64,000 bases of DNA, from assembly GCA_040954595.2 (NCBI GenBank), contig CM082587.2:5704001-5768000 (forward strand). Direction: 5' to 3'. The position numbers were made by a program, and so were the translations under genes. Below, piece after piece: positions 47,113 to 62,100 of this stretch. A model generated the notes under the pieces. That model saw only the letters and a list, made by a program, of their open reading frames with translations, was not told the origin of the DNA and searched no databases. Every line of letters starts with the position of its first letter. The first letter of the stretch is position 1. This DNA is from Balanoglossus misakiensis. Its lineage: Eukaryota > Hemichordata.

Positions 47113-50100
47113 TTACGGTTTGGTTGATTTCATGTGGGTGTATCTCATGGTGGCCTTGCCGGAATCATGACTCGACGGCACCTCTTGCGGGTGGGAATGG
47201 GACGTGCCGGCCTCGTTTCCCTGCCCGCAGGTGTTGCACGCATCCCCTCTGTGGGAGGACGGGATACGAGAAAGCTCTTCCAGTTTTCGCACATATGCAC
47301 CTAGGATAGAAATTTCAACTATTAGCCGTGTCAACTTGCAAACAGAACAAAAGGATAAGAGAGACAGACAAGTTCCCTGGCCGATTTGACTTTTCAATTC
47401 AATCCACCAATTTTTCATTATTTAATTCTGACATACAGTAATCATGGAAAATCCAACATTTTCGTGTATAAAGTTTTCAACAAAGTTTCTCTCAAAAAGA
47501 AAATAGATACATCTATTTTATTATAACTTTCTATTCTGATTTAAATGACAGAGATCCCCAAACCATGTCTCCCCTTATATTAAATCCGATACCATAAAAC
47601 TACAGGTACGTATGATGTATCCTTAAACCATCCAAAAATATAATTTTTACTTGTGAAATATTGATATAAAGGTAAAATCTTTCTCCAAGGTTTTAAAAAA
47701 AATGAAAAGATATGATTTATCTTTATAATGGACATGACACATTATGGGTTCCGGGAGAAATTTTAAAAATTATCTTATAGTTTGAACAGTCTGTGTATTT
47801 GTGTTCCTTGAAGTTACATGCATACACATGCATCTGAGGTTTGCATGCACAGAATATCATTTACCACGATAAAAACAACAACTTTTTTTCTCCAACACAC
47901 TGAATTCAGCTTTCTTGAGTTTCAAGAATTGGTAGTGGCATGCCCGACTGGCCCCAGCGAGAGACCCAAAACCTGTGATTTCTCTTGGCAATTTATTAAG
48001 ATATATAGTTTTCTTAATAGACAAAGTACGTTGATCAAAAGCAATCATTCTAGTTTGAGCAGAAATTTTGCTGAAACTTGCACCCCATCAATAAGATCTG
48101 CATCCACTGCACGAATGTGCTTCAACTGGTGCATTCGTGGGTGTGCTGGTTGTTGTGAACTTTCAACTTTGACCTCAGGGTGCACCATCACCTCTCACAT
48201 GCAGAATAAGTGGCACGTTTAACCACAAACTGGACAGACGCGAGTATGAAGAGCTACGCAAAGCAGTACTAAAAGCAATGTTAGCAGATGAGCCATGGTC
48301 AGTGTCAACACAAACAAAACATTAATGTGATCAGTTTTATATTGAAAAATTCTGCCACAATGCACCACCACTTTTTAGTATGCATGTTACAACCACCCTT
48401 TAGTACCATTTATTTTTTGACACTTGTTATTTTGAAGGAGCTTACGTTTAACAGTGGTGAGATTGGGCGGTCGTTTAACTTCACTTCCGGGACCTGGAGA
48501 GAATATTGCACCACACAAAAATCAACACAGACTGTACAATACAACATGTATAACAGTACAAAGGTTCTTGCAAATAAGCAAAGCTTATGAACAGACATGT
48601 TGGAAAAAAAGCAAAATATAAAAGTAACACAAAAAGCTTTTGTTTACACTCAAACTAATTTCTTTCTGGGCATCACACAAACCGTTAACTCTCTCACCCC
48701 CAGTCCTCTCTATAAAGGTCCAACTTTACCATAGAAAACAATAGATTTGGACCAAACCATGGTGGTGAAAGGGTCAAATCAATGTCTTAGGTTACTTTTA
48801 TGCCACAGGTATACAAGTACATGTAGAAATAACCAAATGAAAAATAATTAAATACACTGGATCTTGGTGCATAGGGTTAGTTAGTCACTGTAGGTCCAAA
48901 TATCTCTCTAGACATTTCTGTACTTACTTTTATCGTAGAGGTTAGCCATGGTGTTGCCACGGTGTAGAGGGGGGCCAGGCATGTTGAGAGGTTGTGTGCG
49001 GTACTGCATGGGTATGAACTGGCTCTTGTTCGTCAGGGCCTGTCTGGAGGACGGAAAGTCCGGCGCATACTGAATGTTGTGGGCTGCATGCATCTGACCT
49101 GGGCTGAACTGCACCGGTAACTTGGCCAAGGCTTTCTTTGTAATCGGCCTGTGAAGAACAAGAAGAGGATTGGTTTCGTTTTAGATAATGAGTAACTGCT
49201 GCAGTTATCTCTTACAGGGAGTAATGTTAGCTGTCTGTCTGTTATACATTATCAGGTAACGGTAACTGAAACCAGCTACATCTAATCATAAATTCAACTA
49301 TGGGAATTAATTGTACTGTATTGTATTGTACATGTATTTGCACTTATTTGAAAATGGTCCCAACTGTGTTATCTCCAGAATATATTTGTTTTCTGTTCTC
49401 AAAATGGTTCAATAAAAGCGTGGGGAGGAATGCAGGGTGGCTAGACCCTGAAAATATTAACCCTTTCACCCCCAGTTCCCTGTTTAGTGGTCCAACCTTA
49501 CCATAGACAACAATTGGTTTTGGACTGAACCATGGAGGTGAAAGGGTCAAGTCTATACCCCCACAAGATGAGAATCAAAGAACAGAGTGACTTGTACAAG
49601 AATCCGGATATTAAGTTGATAATACCAATTCCAGTGAAGAGACAGAGAGTAAATCACCGAAAAATTAGAGAGAAAAACTGTGTGTTTACTTCAAGATTTA
49701 CCATACCTGTGGCTATTTATAAAGGCACTAGCTCTCTGGTAGAAGGAAGGTGGGTCCATGCTACTACTTTTGATGGGTAGATTATGGTCTGTTGCTATGT
49801 GTCTGTAGACAAGGGTATCATACAACAATCACACAAAATAAAAGATATTATTGAAATAAAAATGACGAACAGAAATAACAGTAAAACAACTTAAAAGTAA
49901 CTTTGGTGACTGAAGTGCATGGGTCAGTGACAGAAATTAAAAGAAAAAAATGTCAATATCTGATTATTGTTTTTATAAGGGTGAAAACTTAGCACAAAAA
50001 TGAAAATCAACAGAAAGTAAATTGATGAAATGAATTTAAATTTAACCAGCAATATGAAAGGCTCAGGAAACTTCTGAGTGAAATGACCTGGCACTTACCG

Positions 50101-53100
50101 ACTTTGTCCCAATTTAGGAGACTTGTGATATGACCTCTTCAAAGCTGAAAGACTTTTAGATATATCAGATTCTTGAAATCTATGGAAAAAACAACAACAT
50201 ATTTGTTGAATGCAGGATTTGTTGAATGCTTATTTTGTCCATTTTACAAACTTTTACCACGGAATTCTTTTTACCAGCACCAAACGGCAAACTGGCAACA
50301 TCGTATTTCTTTCATGCCAGCAACGCGTTATCTCTAAAATTGTAACAACGTCACAATGTACTAGACAAAGAGGCGTCCCCCATCCCAATTGCGCAGTTGA
50401 AGTACGTGCGTGTTGAGAGAGAGACGTGAACAGAAAGGGGTAGGAGACTGACTTGAACACGGACGACGAGAGTTGTTTAGCGTGTCGAACGCTGCTCTAC
50501 GAAGCTCGTAGTTACCTACTGACCGGGACATTTGCGCTTGAACGGACTGGGTTCCTCCCGATTGCCGCACGCCGGCGGGTATGAAAGTGTAGGCTAAGAC
50601 GTCGATCCACCGGCCGGCTGCACTGTTCCCAACATTACCAGCTCCACGCCACTTTGAGCTGCACCGCGGTCGGATATCCCACCCCGGCTGCCGGACAGCA
50701 TATGAAGGTGTCTGAGGCCTTTTCTAGTCAAAACTTTGGGGTTTTCGGAATGGGAAATAGCGGAACAAGAACATGGATACATGTATATACTAAATCATGA
50801 ACGCCAAACAAACACGTTGAAAAAGCCAGATCTGAAAAATTCATGTGGCGTCCGCCGCTGGGCGCATTGACGCGTCAACGTTTTTTTCAAACAACGTAAC
50901 CTGTCACGATTGCTGCCACAAACAACAAGTTCGTGCGTAGGTCGAGAAAGTTCTCAAGCGGCCGGGTGATCGCGGCAAGGTTAGCGGCGGCCTCGCACGC
51001 CCGAATTTGCCACAAAACTATCAGTCCACACAGCAATGCCGTTCAAACTCTTCCGTCGTATTTATTTCAACACAAATTCAGAATACAACACGGCAGTTTG
51101 GTACGTCGTCTCTATCCTACACTGCTAATTCTCATCTCAATCTCTAAAAAAGTTCAACAGACGGGATACACTGCAACCCGCGGCACTAGGAACGGCAAAA
51201 TTCACGTCTCTGCTTCACAGGAATCTACCGACCTGAAGTGGGAGGAACCCAGTCCGTTCAAGTACAAATGTCCCGGTAAGAAGGTAACTACGAGCTTCCT
51301 AGAGCAGCGTTCGAGTCGACACGTCTCTCTCAACACGTACGTACTTCAACTGCGCAATAGGGATGGGGGGGGCGCCTCTTTGTCTACTAAATTGTGACGT
51401 TGTTACAATTTTAGAGATAACGTGTCGGGCCCCCTCAAAGAAAGCCGGTGGCCCCCTCAAAGAAAGCCGGTGTTGCTAGTTTGGCATTCGTTGCTAGTAA
51501 AAAGAATTTTGTAGTAATCATTCATAGAACAGTAACTGATGAGGAACTCACTTTGTGTCCTGGTGCCATGACGATGGCTCTTGCAGGGGGTGCAGACCGG
51601 TGGCCAGCTGTACTTCGTATTCCGCGGGCAATGAATGCGTCAGAACCCCCCTGTCTTCAATCCTGAACAGCTCCTCCTCGTACACTGGGTACGGGGAGAT
51701 CGTGCGACTTTCGTGGTATCGCCGCGGCGACACCGACCCGTCCTCGAACTTCTTCGGACTCCGTGAATTCCGGTGGTTCCTTGCCGGCGTCAGCCTCCCG
51801 GAATCGGAGATCGTTTCCGAGGATCTACCGTGTACCTGAACGTGTTTCGCGTCGGTCTGCGAGCTCTGTCGGGACAAGTCTTTTCTCTCGGGGACAGAGT
51901 TTTTCCGTTGCAGTTCCCGCCTTTCCACGACGCTTTTGGCACCCGCGCTCTCCCCGCCGTGCTGTAGAGATGTCCGGGACGCGGTGATGAGTTTGGAAGC
52001 GTCTTTTTGCCTTTCCGAGGGCCCATCCTTCATGCTGGCCACGGGCAACACTTTCTTCTTCTCCCCCGGCTTCTCCGCGACTCTCCTCCTCTCGCCTTCC
52101 GACTTTTCCGGCTTCCTCCGCGCCGTGCTCCGCGCGCTTTTCGGACTGGCGCCGCCGCCTTCGTCCGGATCCGAGCGCGGCTCCTTGGAATAGTTCCTTG
52201 AATCGCCCTGCATGACTCTCTCCCTGTCGTCGTTGTGCAAAACCCGGGGCGTCCGGGGGCTACCCTGCTCCCCCTCCTCCGCAACCACGGAAACGCCCTG
52301 CTCCACAGCGTCCCCTTCCCTCACACTTCCCACGTGTTCACTCCCACTCCACTTTGAAGGCTCCGGGTGTTCATTTTGATTTTGACCGTCAACATTCCAC
52401 ATGTCGTCCTGAGCATGCGCGGATGACAGCTCACTCTCTCCGTGACTGGATTCTTTCGACGACGGCGACTTTTCCTGGATGCCATCATCTTTCGCTTTCC
52501 ACTGCTCCTTGGGTTCCGTCGGTCTCTGCGGCCTGGCGTACGCCTCGTAGGCGGGATCGTATTGCAGGGATTCCTCATACATGGGGTATGAAGGCCAACT
52601 CCCACCGTCACCATGTTCCTTGCTTGGAGGATTGGAATCTCGCCTCTGGATTGATGACAGCTTCCTGGGGAAAGTCTGGGTATCCAACAAACAAGATAAC
52701 TATTACAATTCTGGTCATCAAAAAAAACACCTAGCGAATTACATTATTGACGAATGATGTGTGTATCATGGACATCCATGGAATTTTTACAGAATTTTAT
52801 CAGGTAAGGGTTGCTACAAATACCGGTAATTATGGACACAAAACAATCATATTAAGTGGTCTTACCTCTCCGTTGGCCTCAGCTGTTCGCGATGATGGCC
52901 TACTCTGGCCTGAGAATTGAAATGGAATAAAAAATTAATTGAATTTTCCACACTGTCCCTCGATCGCCATACGTGTTTCCAGCCACAACAGCAAGACCAG
53001 ATGTCACAACCATCTCCATCCTGTCCATCACACAGAATTATCAATTGGCCACAATTCTCTTTGATTTGTACCATTGAAGGTTGTCTTTTCTTATTTTTGT

Positions 53101-56100
53101 TGTTCGAAATATAAGCAATAATTTTTATTCTTAAGATATTACAGTAAAGCTGTAACACTGGCAATGAAATTATCCCAAAAAAGTGCTCGTTACCTGGCTG
53201 GTGTTGTTGCATGCTGACGTGGTCGGAGAAGTTGTAGTAACTCACTGGTGCTGTACTCTGCCCTGCATTCTGGATTTGACCGTGACTTTGCCTCGGCTGA
53301 AACAGACACAGAAACAAAAATTTAGCCTTATGACAACAGGACAATCTTCAGTGATACTATAAATGTATTTTACAATTTGTCTTGAGTCACACGTCCGCTA
53401 CAAGAGTACAATGCAGCTGGCTGTAACTAGAGCTCTGTGTTGCCATTTGGCCATGGCACTTACGAAGGGATCCCGTGTGACAATAGATATAATTAAATTC
53501 AAATCATGCAGGTACGTAGCAGCATGGTTCAAGCTCTGAAATAGTCAGCTTGGGAGTTTAAATCTCACAGTTCCATTGAACATATCACTTTAAAGTGCCG
53601 GCATGCCAATGCATAGTGAATTACAAATCATGGAAGCCATTTTAGTCCTTTTACTATTAACACATGTAAAAAAATGTGTGGTCACACAGTACAAATGTTT
53701 GGACAGATTTCATTCACACTTCGCAATTAATGGGTACAACTCTGTAAAATTGTACAACAGTACACTGTGCTACAAGTTTGTACAAACAGCAAGTAGTGAA
53801 TAACTTAATACACGTTATACTTGTTCCAGTATTCAATGCTCATAAAAGTGTTGAGCTATCACACGTGCACATAGCGTGGTATGCATGACAGCATATTTCA
53901 CACACATGTACTGTGCTGCTGTGAAGTTATTTAAACGACTGTGGCAGTGTGCGGGACAGTGGGCAGAGCTGTGATGCTGTGCACACACCTGGTCTGTGTT
54001 CATCAGTTTCTGCAAGCACTGAGTTTAACCCTTTCATCCCCAATGCGCACGTTGAAGGTACATGTACGGCATACCACTTGGCATACGACACAGTGCAATT
54101 AAGCACGAGACCAACACCGAACTATGACACCGAACAAGCCAACACTGACCTATGAAATTACCCAGCATGCAGTTCCAGAAACCCCACTTACCCAGAATAC
54201 CTTGCAAGAGGTAACTGCCTGCACATTTGTCCTCTATTTTGTGTGAGCATTGAAAAGAAAAGATGTTTTAAAGGAAATATTTTTTTCTTTATAACGACAT
54301 CATTTATGTTTTTAAAAAATACGGCCTGTCTTCTAGCAAAAGTACCCTCATACAATTCGTACAGAATTGTACTGCAGTTGAATATCAGCAGTACAAACCG
54401 TTGGACATCCATGTGCCACATTCCTGGTTGTCATCAGGTCCGAGTTAATTCCATATTACTAGTATTCAGCAATTAACAGAGCAGGATCTGAGATTTTCAT
54501 GGATGTCAAAGTTATTTTAGAGTTCCTGCGGGTTTTTTCATCTGTCAATTCCTGGTGTTGTAAGTGGGTTTTTTTGGTGTTTATAAGTTCCTGGGTACAG
54601 GTGTCGGCAATTTCAAAGTTCCAGTCAGTCGTGTCCAACTGCAAACTCGTGCAGTAATCACCAATCTTCTACTTCATCAACTTTGCTCATTTTTGAAACA
54701 TCCATTCCCACACATTTTTTGCATTTTCTCCCCTTTTTTTCAGTTTGTACCGTATGTACACCCGCCATGTGCGTCTTTACGATGGGTTGACAATTAAATT
54801 TCAGAAACCCTACTTTGTGTTTGTTTCTTTTGTTCATACAGTTTCGTCTAAAAGTTTGCGCTTCTAAGATTGTCAGTTTCTACATAGTAACATTCTGAGA
54901 TATGAACAGTAAATGACATGAATTTTAAATAAAATGAAATTTAAAGACATCTGTAATTCCATACTGCTTCAGATGACATTTTACTCCGTTAGCATTTTTT
55001 TAGCTCTTAGATAGTTTTCTGTACATTTAGAAACAGAGCGCAAAATATGCAGCTACGGTCAGGTGACTTCAGACCTATTTTGTGAATCTCACACCTGAAA
55101 GACAAGATGCAATGTTAAAGGTAAGAAACTCACAGAAAAGTTTCAATAGTTCAGAAATGACTGTGGCTTACCCTACTACCGGAAGGCGTCTTCGGTTTGG
55201 ACTTGGACGACATCTCTCTTTCTCTGGTTTCCCTATCCTTGACCGAGGACGATGATGCGGAGTGTTGGTATTCCATGGAAAGCTGAGGCTGCCTGGGTTT
55301 TTTCTTGGCTGTGGAGAGCGGAAAAGTAAACGGCGATCTTACCTTCAGTTCAAAGCGCCCTCTTGAGGTAGGACTCAGGATCACTGAATTTTGCAAAGGC
55401 AGTACAATCTCTCAACAGGCACACTTTCACCTCAGGAATATTTCACTGACAACCAATATAACAAGCAAAACCATACTGAACTATGATCAATTACTTACAT
55501 GATTTAGGTTGTCTGTCGTCTTGTCTGACAGGAGGCGACGCAAACAGAGGTCCGGTCGAAGGAATGCCATTGTCTACACATGCAGTAAAACAAACAGAAG
55601 CATGTAAGGACAGCTCTAAATATCCATGATTCGATGTCAGTGTCTCAAAATAAAAACAGCATAAAATGTGAGAGGTTTCAGGGGCTGTGCATGTTTTTAA
55701 AGGTATACGGTCACCTAATATGCAAATTCAGCCACAGTCATCATAGAAAGTTGAGTTCTAGCCAATGACAGATTTTCATGGGTGGCCACATAACACCCTT
55801 CTGACCATATATGGGCATATATAAATTAAGGGTGACTGTATACCATGCTGTACTGAACTACCAACTACAAGAAAGATTTACTAACATTCATCTTTTGGCG
55901 TCCTTTTCTTGGCAGGATCGCTTTCACACCGTCCTTCACTCGTGACAGCAATTACCTGAGAAAGAAAAGAATACAACTCTCATTCGTACAAGAGTCATAC
56001 ATTCTCTTCATATTTTTGAGACAAATGCTATTGGATAAACTGCTTAAAATGTATCACCATGGTTTGTTTCCGTATTTTTTTAAACAAAACATTATGGTGC

Positions 56101-59100
56101 ACGCAGGTCATATCTCGCGAACAACTTGACCAAATTTAATTGAAGTTTGTACGTCCATATTACGTGAGACCTTCATTTCATGTCTGGTCTTGTTAGTACC
56201 CCAGTACTTTAGGACTCAGCCATGTCCCTTAGACTCTCTCACAGCCAACGGTTCGATTTTTCGCTACAACAAGGCTCTTCACTGACGTGCCCTAAACCGT
56301 TTGGCAAGGGAGAAGCACCGTTTGGTGTTGCGTACACATGCAATCAGACCATAAGCCTGCACGGACGGCGAGAGGGGTTGTGAGAGAGTATACCATGTCC
56401 CCCCACTCTATTTCTAACACCCACTTACTGTGAAGTAGTACTCCGTGTCGTGCTTGAGCCTCCTGGCAGTGAAGCTGGTGTTGGTTCCCGAGTAGATGAC
56501 CTTGCCGTTTTGCGTGAGCTCGAAGCGGTGCAGTCTGCCCAGCGGCAACTCCGGGTGATCCCAGGAGACGTAGATCTCGCTCTTCCCGTGCACCGTCAAA
56601 CTGGGCTTGTCCGGTGCGTGCTGGCCTGTACGGTGTGGCAACAGAAAACAACAAAATGACAGAAACTTCAGTTTTCTTTGAAACTGGCGTGATGAGTACA
56701 TGACACAAATATTGCAAAACTACCGAGTATAAATGAAAACACAGGAAATGATCAATGAATAAGGATTTTCCTGGCTATGGACAAGCTAATCTCTACAGTA
56801 TGGATTTTTACCAGTAATGTGACAATGTGGTTTGGAAATGTCACATACAGCAGTGTTCAAGACTAATGGATTTTGCTTTACAGACTTCTAAGACTTTAAA
56901 GGAGTTGGTGCTATTCAATTGGTCACAGGCATGTATTAAATTTATTCTATTTGATCGGATGGATGGGTGGATGGATCAAATTTTTTTTATGGGTGATGGG
57001 AGTAGAGACAAGACGGAAGGATCTTATCAACAACTACGACAAAACTTTGACAACTTTGGATAGCATTGTCCTTTTCTGCATATAACTTCACTTACAGATG
57101 CAGTACCTATCACTGTGTTCTGTCTGATCATGCAATGAATCCTAGAGTCCATGTCAGGTTGCTGGGTTATAGGAGGGGAAGGGAGGGGAGAGGAGGGCAA
57201 CATATCCAGGGACAGACATGGTAGCACGGTACCGATGAAATGCTACATGCAAAAAAACCTACAGGTTACCATGGCTACACTATTGGAAAGTATAAACATA
57301 TCAGTAGGTCACCTTGGGAGGTTTTTATCTTATCTCTGATCTCAGGTAAAGATGGAGGCTTAGTAAAAGAGGCTGGATAGGAAAATAGAAGCGTTAGCTC
57401 TTCAGAGAAAAGAGATAAAAAAACACAACGGAAGTGTAAAATCAAAACGCGACAATTTCAAAACAAAATACAGAAATTATATGATTTTCTTAAAACACAA
57501 TAACACACATGCTCCACAAGGAAGCATTCTATTTTGTGCATCTGTTGATGCCATAAATTGATGTTTAAATTCTGCTCATCTGGCAGTTCTGTTTATTTCT
57601 AGAATGGAAAGTACACTCACCTAACTCAGTAGTTGTGGCTGACAGTGATGCCCTTTGACCTTTGCCCTTTGAAGTCACAGCACAAACCTGATGGGGGAAA
57701 AACATGAGCAGTTGGGAATTTAGCAAGAACTTAACACGTCCCAGATTGTCATGGATGATGGATGCATTAAAAGCCAACCGGTCTTACCTGTATTTCATAA
57801 GTAGTTCCTGCAGCCAGTCCCATTACAATTGAATTCAGTTCAGTCGTGTTGTCAATGGGAGTTTTGCCTGTAACGGAGAACATCAAAGTCCAATTATTAG
57901 CTGTAATTTAAGGCTGTTTTTTTCAGGATTTTTTTCAGTGTATTAACTGGTGTTTCTTGTTCAAATTCCCATAGCATTGCAACTTACCATTGTAAACAAC
58001 ATAGCCTCTTATCGTTCCATTCGGGAACTCAGGGGGCGCCCAACAGATTTTCACCTGGGTCGTTGTCACGCCGATGACCCTGAGATCCGTGGGCGCTTCC
58101 GGGACCGACTCTTCCGTAGTTGCCACGGCGACGTCACTGAAGGGGCTGCTGTCTCCCTCGGTGCAGGTTAGCAACTTGAACGAGTACTGTCTGTCGGGTC
58201 GAAGGTCACCAACAACACAGTTGCAGTCATGGCCGTCGTACACACACCTGTTACCTGGTTGAAGAAAAAGCAGTCAGACACATTATCTAGACGTACATGT
58301 ACAGTGTTGAATGTGGTCATACTTTGACAGGGAATTCAAAGCAAACAGCCCTGGCATTATTTGGAACACGGACTACGCAACAAAGGTGCTCTCTCACCAA
58401 CTGTAGTGCATTTTGAGCAAACCCTGCCTACAATGGAGAAGTCAGGGGACAAACATTCTATTGTGGCTAAAAAAAATCAGGTATCCACGATGGGATCGGT
58501 GTCTGTAAGGTCCGATTTCACTGTACATTTGCATCTTGTGGTTCAATTCCTTCACAACACATGCTTATAACCCACAGAAGACAGCAAAAAGCCCCGCATA
58601 ATGCAAGCTGTATGGTGGAACCTTTACCTTCATAAAGTTTGTATGAAATTTCAAGTCCAGACTTCAACTGGACCCGGTCCCACTCGGCGGTGACGGAGGA
58701 CGAGTCTGTCACTTGAATTCTTGGCGGTGCGGGCTTCTCCAACTTCTTCAACAATTCCAGGGTCAGCAGCACTTCCTCCTTGAGATCTTCACTGATCTTG
58801 GGTTTCGTTTCCGCCTCCTGTAGTAAAAACAAGTGCACTGTAAGTCACGGCGTAGTGGTGGCATTCACGCACACTCTCTGAATTTTCACCCTTTCACCAC
58901 TAATGGTTTGGTCCAAATCCATTAATTCCCATGGTACAGTTGGAACTCTTCATATGTAAACAGGGGTGAAAGCTTAATATACACACATACACAATGTACA
59001 TCTTGTTCTGTCTATGACTGTGAATTCTCGGTTTTGAAGTATGCGTTTCCTATCGTGGAACCACAACTTACCTTCAGGGACAGCAGTACTTGTTTGTGAT

Positions 59101-62100
59101 CTCGGAGTCGGAGACAACCTTTCCTCTTACTGGCCAGCGTCCGAAGAGTCCTGTGAGAGAAGACATGGTGTTAGCGATATCTACATCTTCAAACTTTAAC
59201 CAAAATGATGGATATCAATTATGGGCTTTCAGTAGCAACTCACCAAAATGAATAATCGGTCTCTACCGTTTAATCATTTCGGCGAGATTTTGACTGTCAT
59301 ATCCTACAAGCGGGATAAAAGTTGTGTGTGGTCGAACGTTGATTCACTATATATCCACATGTAGAATAACATAAATGGTGTCTTGTATAAAACATAATTA
59401 ATGGAAAAAGAGTCAGCAAGAGACTTTGTCCCTTTAATATTCCACTGGCACTCACATTGCGGCAAACCATCCAGTCTCCGGGTCGTCGGCATCCAGCAGC
59501 TTGGCCAGCGTGAGCAGCATGGCTTCCGAGAGCGGGGTGTCCAGCAGCCTGTTGTGGCCGTCTTCGCTGCCGGCCAGGCAGCTGATGGCGAAGCAGGCGT
59601 TCTTGCTGCATCCCATGTCGTCGCTGCCCAGCATGGTACACAGGGACGACAGCTGCAGGTGGGGCGGGGGGGGGGGGGGGGGGATGAGGGGCAGACAAGA
59701 CAAGGCAAGGAAACATGCAATCAATACATGGAATACTGACTACAGTACAGTCATACAGTAAGTGAGTTTTGACACAACTGAAATGTCCACATAAAATGCA
59801 ACTGCAATCTTTGGTAATGTGAAGTTCATTCAGAAATTTGCACACTACTGTACCCAGTAATAATAAAGAAAATTTGTAATGCACCTATATCTCTGTTAAA
59901 AGGAACTCAAGGCACAAGAACGGCTAAAAATTACTTACCATTTTATGCGATTCGTTCAGCCCTAACAACCTGGCCCTGCCCGTCTCCATGTCACAGAGTC
60001 TACCAATGGCAAATGCAGCATTCATTCCACGACCTGTCAGGCAACAAGACGAACACAACATCTTGGTAAACACAAGCACACAGAATCAGTTAGTCTTTGT
60101 GGTGACTTACAGCAAGTGGAGGTATGTTCATGACTATGCGATGTCCCCATATCAACACTAACAAATTTGAATAAAATTAAAATTGAAATTTGTAGGAGTT
60201 ACTGTACGTGTACAATGAGATGAGATGACCTGTAGGGCATACATTACTGTGGAATACTAAAACAGAACCCCATGACAAGATCGTGCAAGTGCAATGTGAC
60301 GCTGGTATTTGCACTAACCTGCATCATCAAGGCCCAGAGACAAGACCAACTTGGTCAGAATACCAGTCGACTGCTCGTGGTCTAACAAGCTGTTGCTGCC
60401 GGCTTCTGAAATTGTTAACCTGTAACCATGGTGATAGGAAAACGACCACAAATGTAGGTTTGACTGTACATGTATCTATATGTCTCTTACATTTCAAACT
60501 GATTTTTAATATTTACTCAAATTACTGACGATTTTCTCGAACGCCAGATGGAACGGAAGCACCCACCTTGCCAACACTAGCGCCGCATTGCTGGCCGTCC
60601 ACATGTTATCACTACTCAGCAAATTAGTGATCTGCAGGATGGTCTTGTTGAGGCAATCGTGGTGGAGTATCCAGTCGCGACCCTCCGGACTTTCAGCCTG
60701 CAGTCGGAAAAGTGGGAAAAAAATATGGGTCAGGATATTTGGCGAATGATAAACATTTAAATTGCTACGTCATGTATGATATTACAGTACTTACTTTCAG
60801 CACTTTAGATGCATAGAGTGGCTAACTCAATTATGAAGCTCGCTAACACTGGTATTAAAAACAAATGTGACACACACACACATGCACACACATATACACA
60901 CACACATGCACACACACATACACACACACACACATACACACACACACGCACATACATGTACTACCAACACATACACACACATACATACACACACATGCAT
61001 ACACACACACACACGCACATACATGTACTACCAACACACATACACACACACACATACACCTACACACACCATCCAACTTACCAGCGTTCCCATGGTACCC
61101 GCAGCATTCATCACAGACTCGGGGTCGTCAAAGGCCAGCATTTCCGTCAGGTCGTCCAGTATCCTCTGAGCGTCTTGGTCCTTGATCAGGGACAGCACCC
61201 TCATCTGGCCCTGATCGCTCTCGGCCAGGGTGCCCAGTATGTAGGCCGAGTTGCCCGCCACCCTGCAAGAAACCAAGACAAGTTTTTTTAATGCTTCATT
61301 TATATGGATAGCCATTATTCCTCCTTCTATTCTTCACTTGGTGAGCTGGGGGTAACTCTTGTATAGTGCGCCCTCTATAGCGTTCATGAGTTATGATCAC
61401 AATCAACAGGTGGTTGTCCTGTTATCAAAGGATTCACAGGATGCAGCCTGTATTCCTTCATTCGCAACACTGAACGTGTGGTATGTTGCATTAGTTCAAG
61501 TTTATATAACCACTAGAATGCAATATTCTAATTGGCTATGTACATTTGTGTACATGAACATCAACAGTTCAGCAACTTCTGTTTAATAATGATTTAAATT
61601 TAATGACAAACATGTTCCCACATGCGAAAGTTAATAATATCTCGATGGTTTCAGAAGAAAACTAACGAAAGCAATTGAAAACTTTTTTAACTAATTAGAA
61701 GCATGATCTTGTTTGTATATATACATCTGCATCTCAATGGTGACAGAAAAAGCCAACTTTTGAATTTAATCATGACTCACAGTCTGCAATCAGATATTTA
61801 AGTCGCACTGCACATTTCACGCTATATGCTGTATAATAAAACCAGCATCCGAAAACCTGTCTAATGTGAACATGAAACAGCTAAGATGTTCAGTCAATAC
61901 AGGCCGGTGTTCACAGCGGTTCATTTTACATGGTGTGTCCTTACACACACAGTACATGTACATGTATGTGAAATGGGTAGATTTTCCCGATTGACAAGCA
62001 ACCTGTTTACACAGTACAAGCTTCTTCCATGCAGGTTCCGTTTCACTCTGTAAATAGCTATGAATATCTAAGATGTTTGTACTGGCATATTGATAAAAAA

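Noticed and set aside
57340-57380. Possible tiny extra exon between FN3 exons
   Set aside because: Flanking exons (57687-57621 and 56625-56429) already join in phase within a continuous FN3 boundary.
60827-61169. His/Thr-rich and Cys/Val-rich frames
   Set aside because: Translation of the CA-rich satellite.
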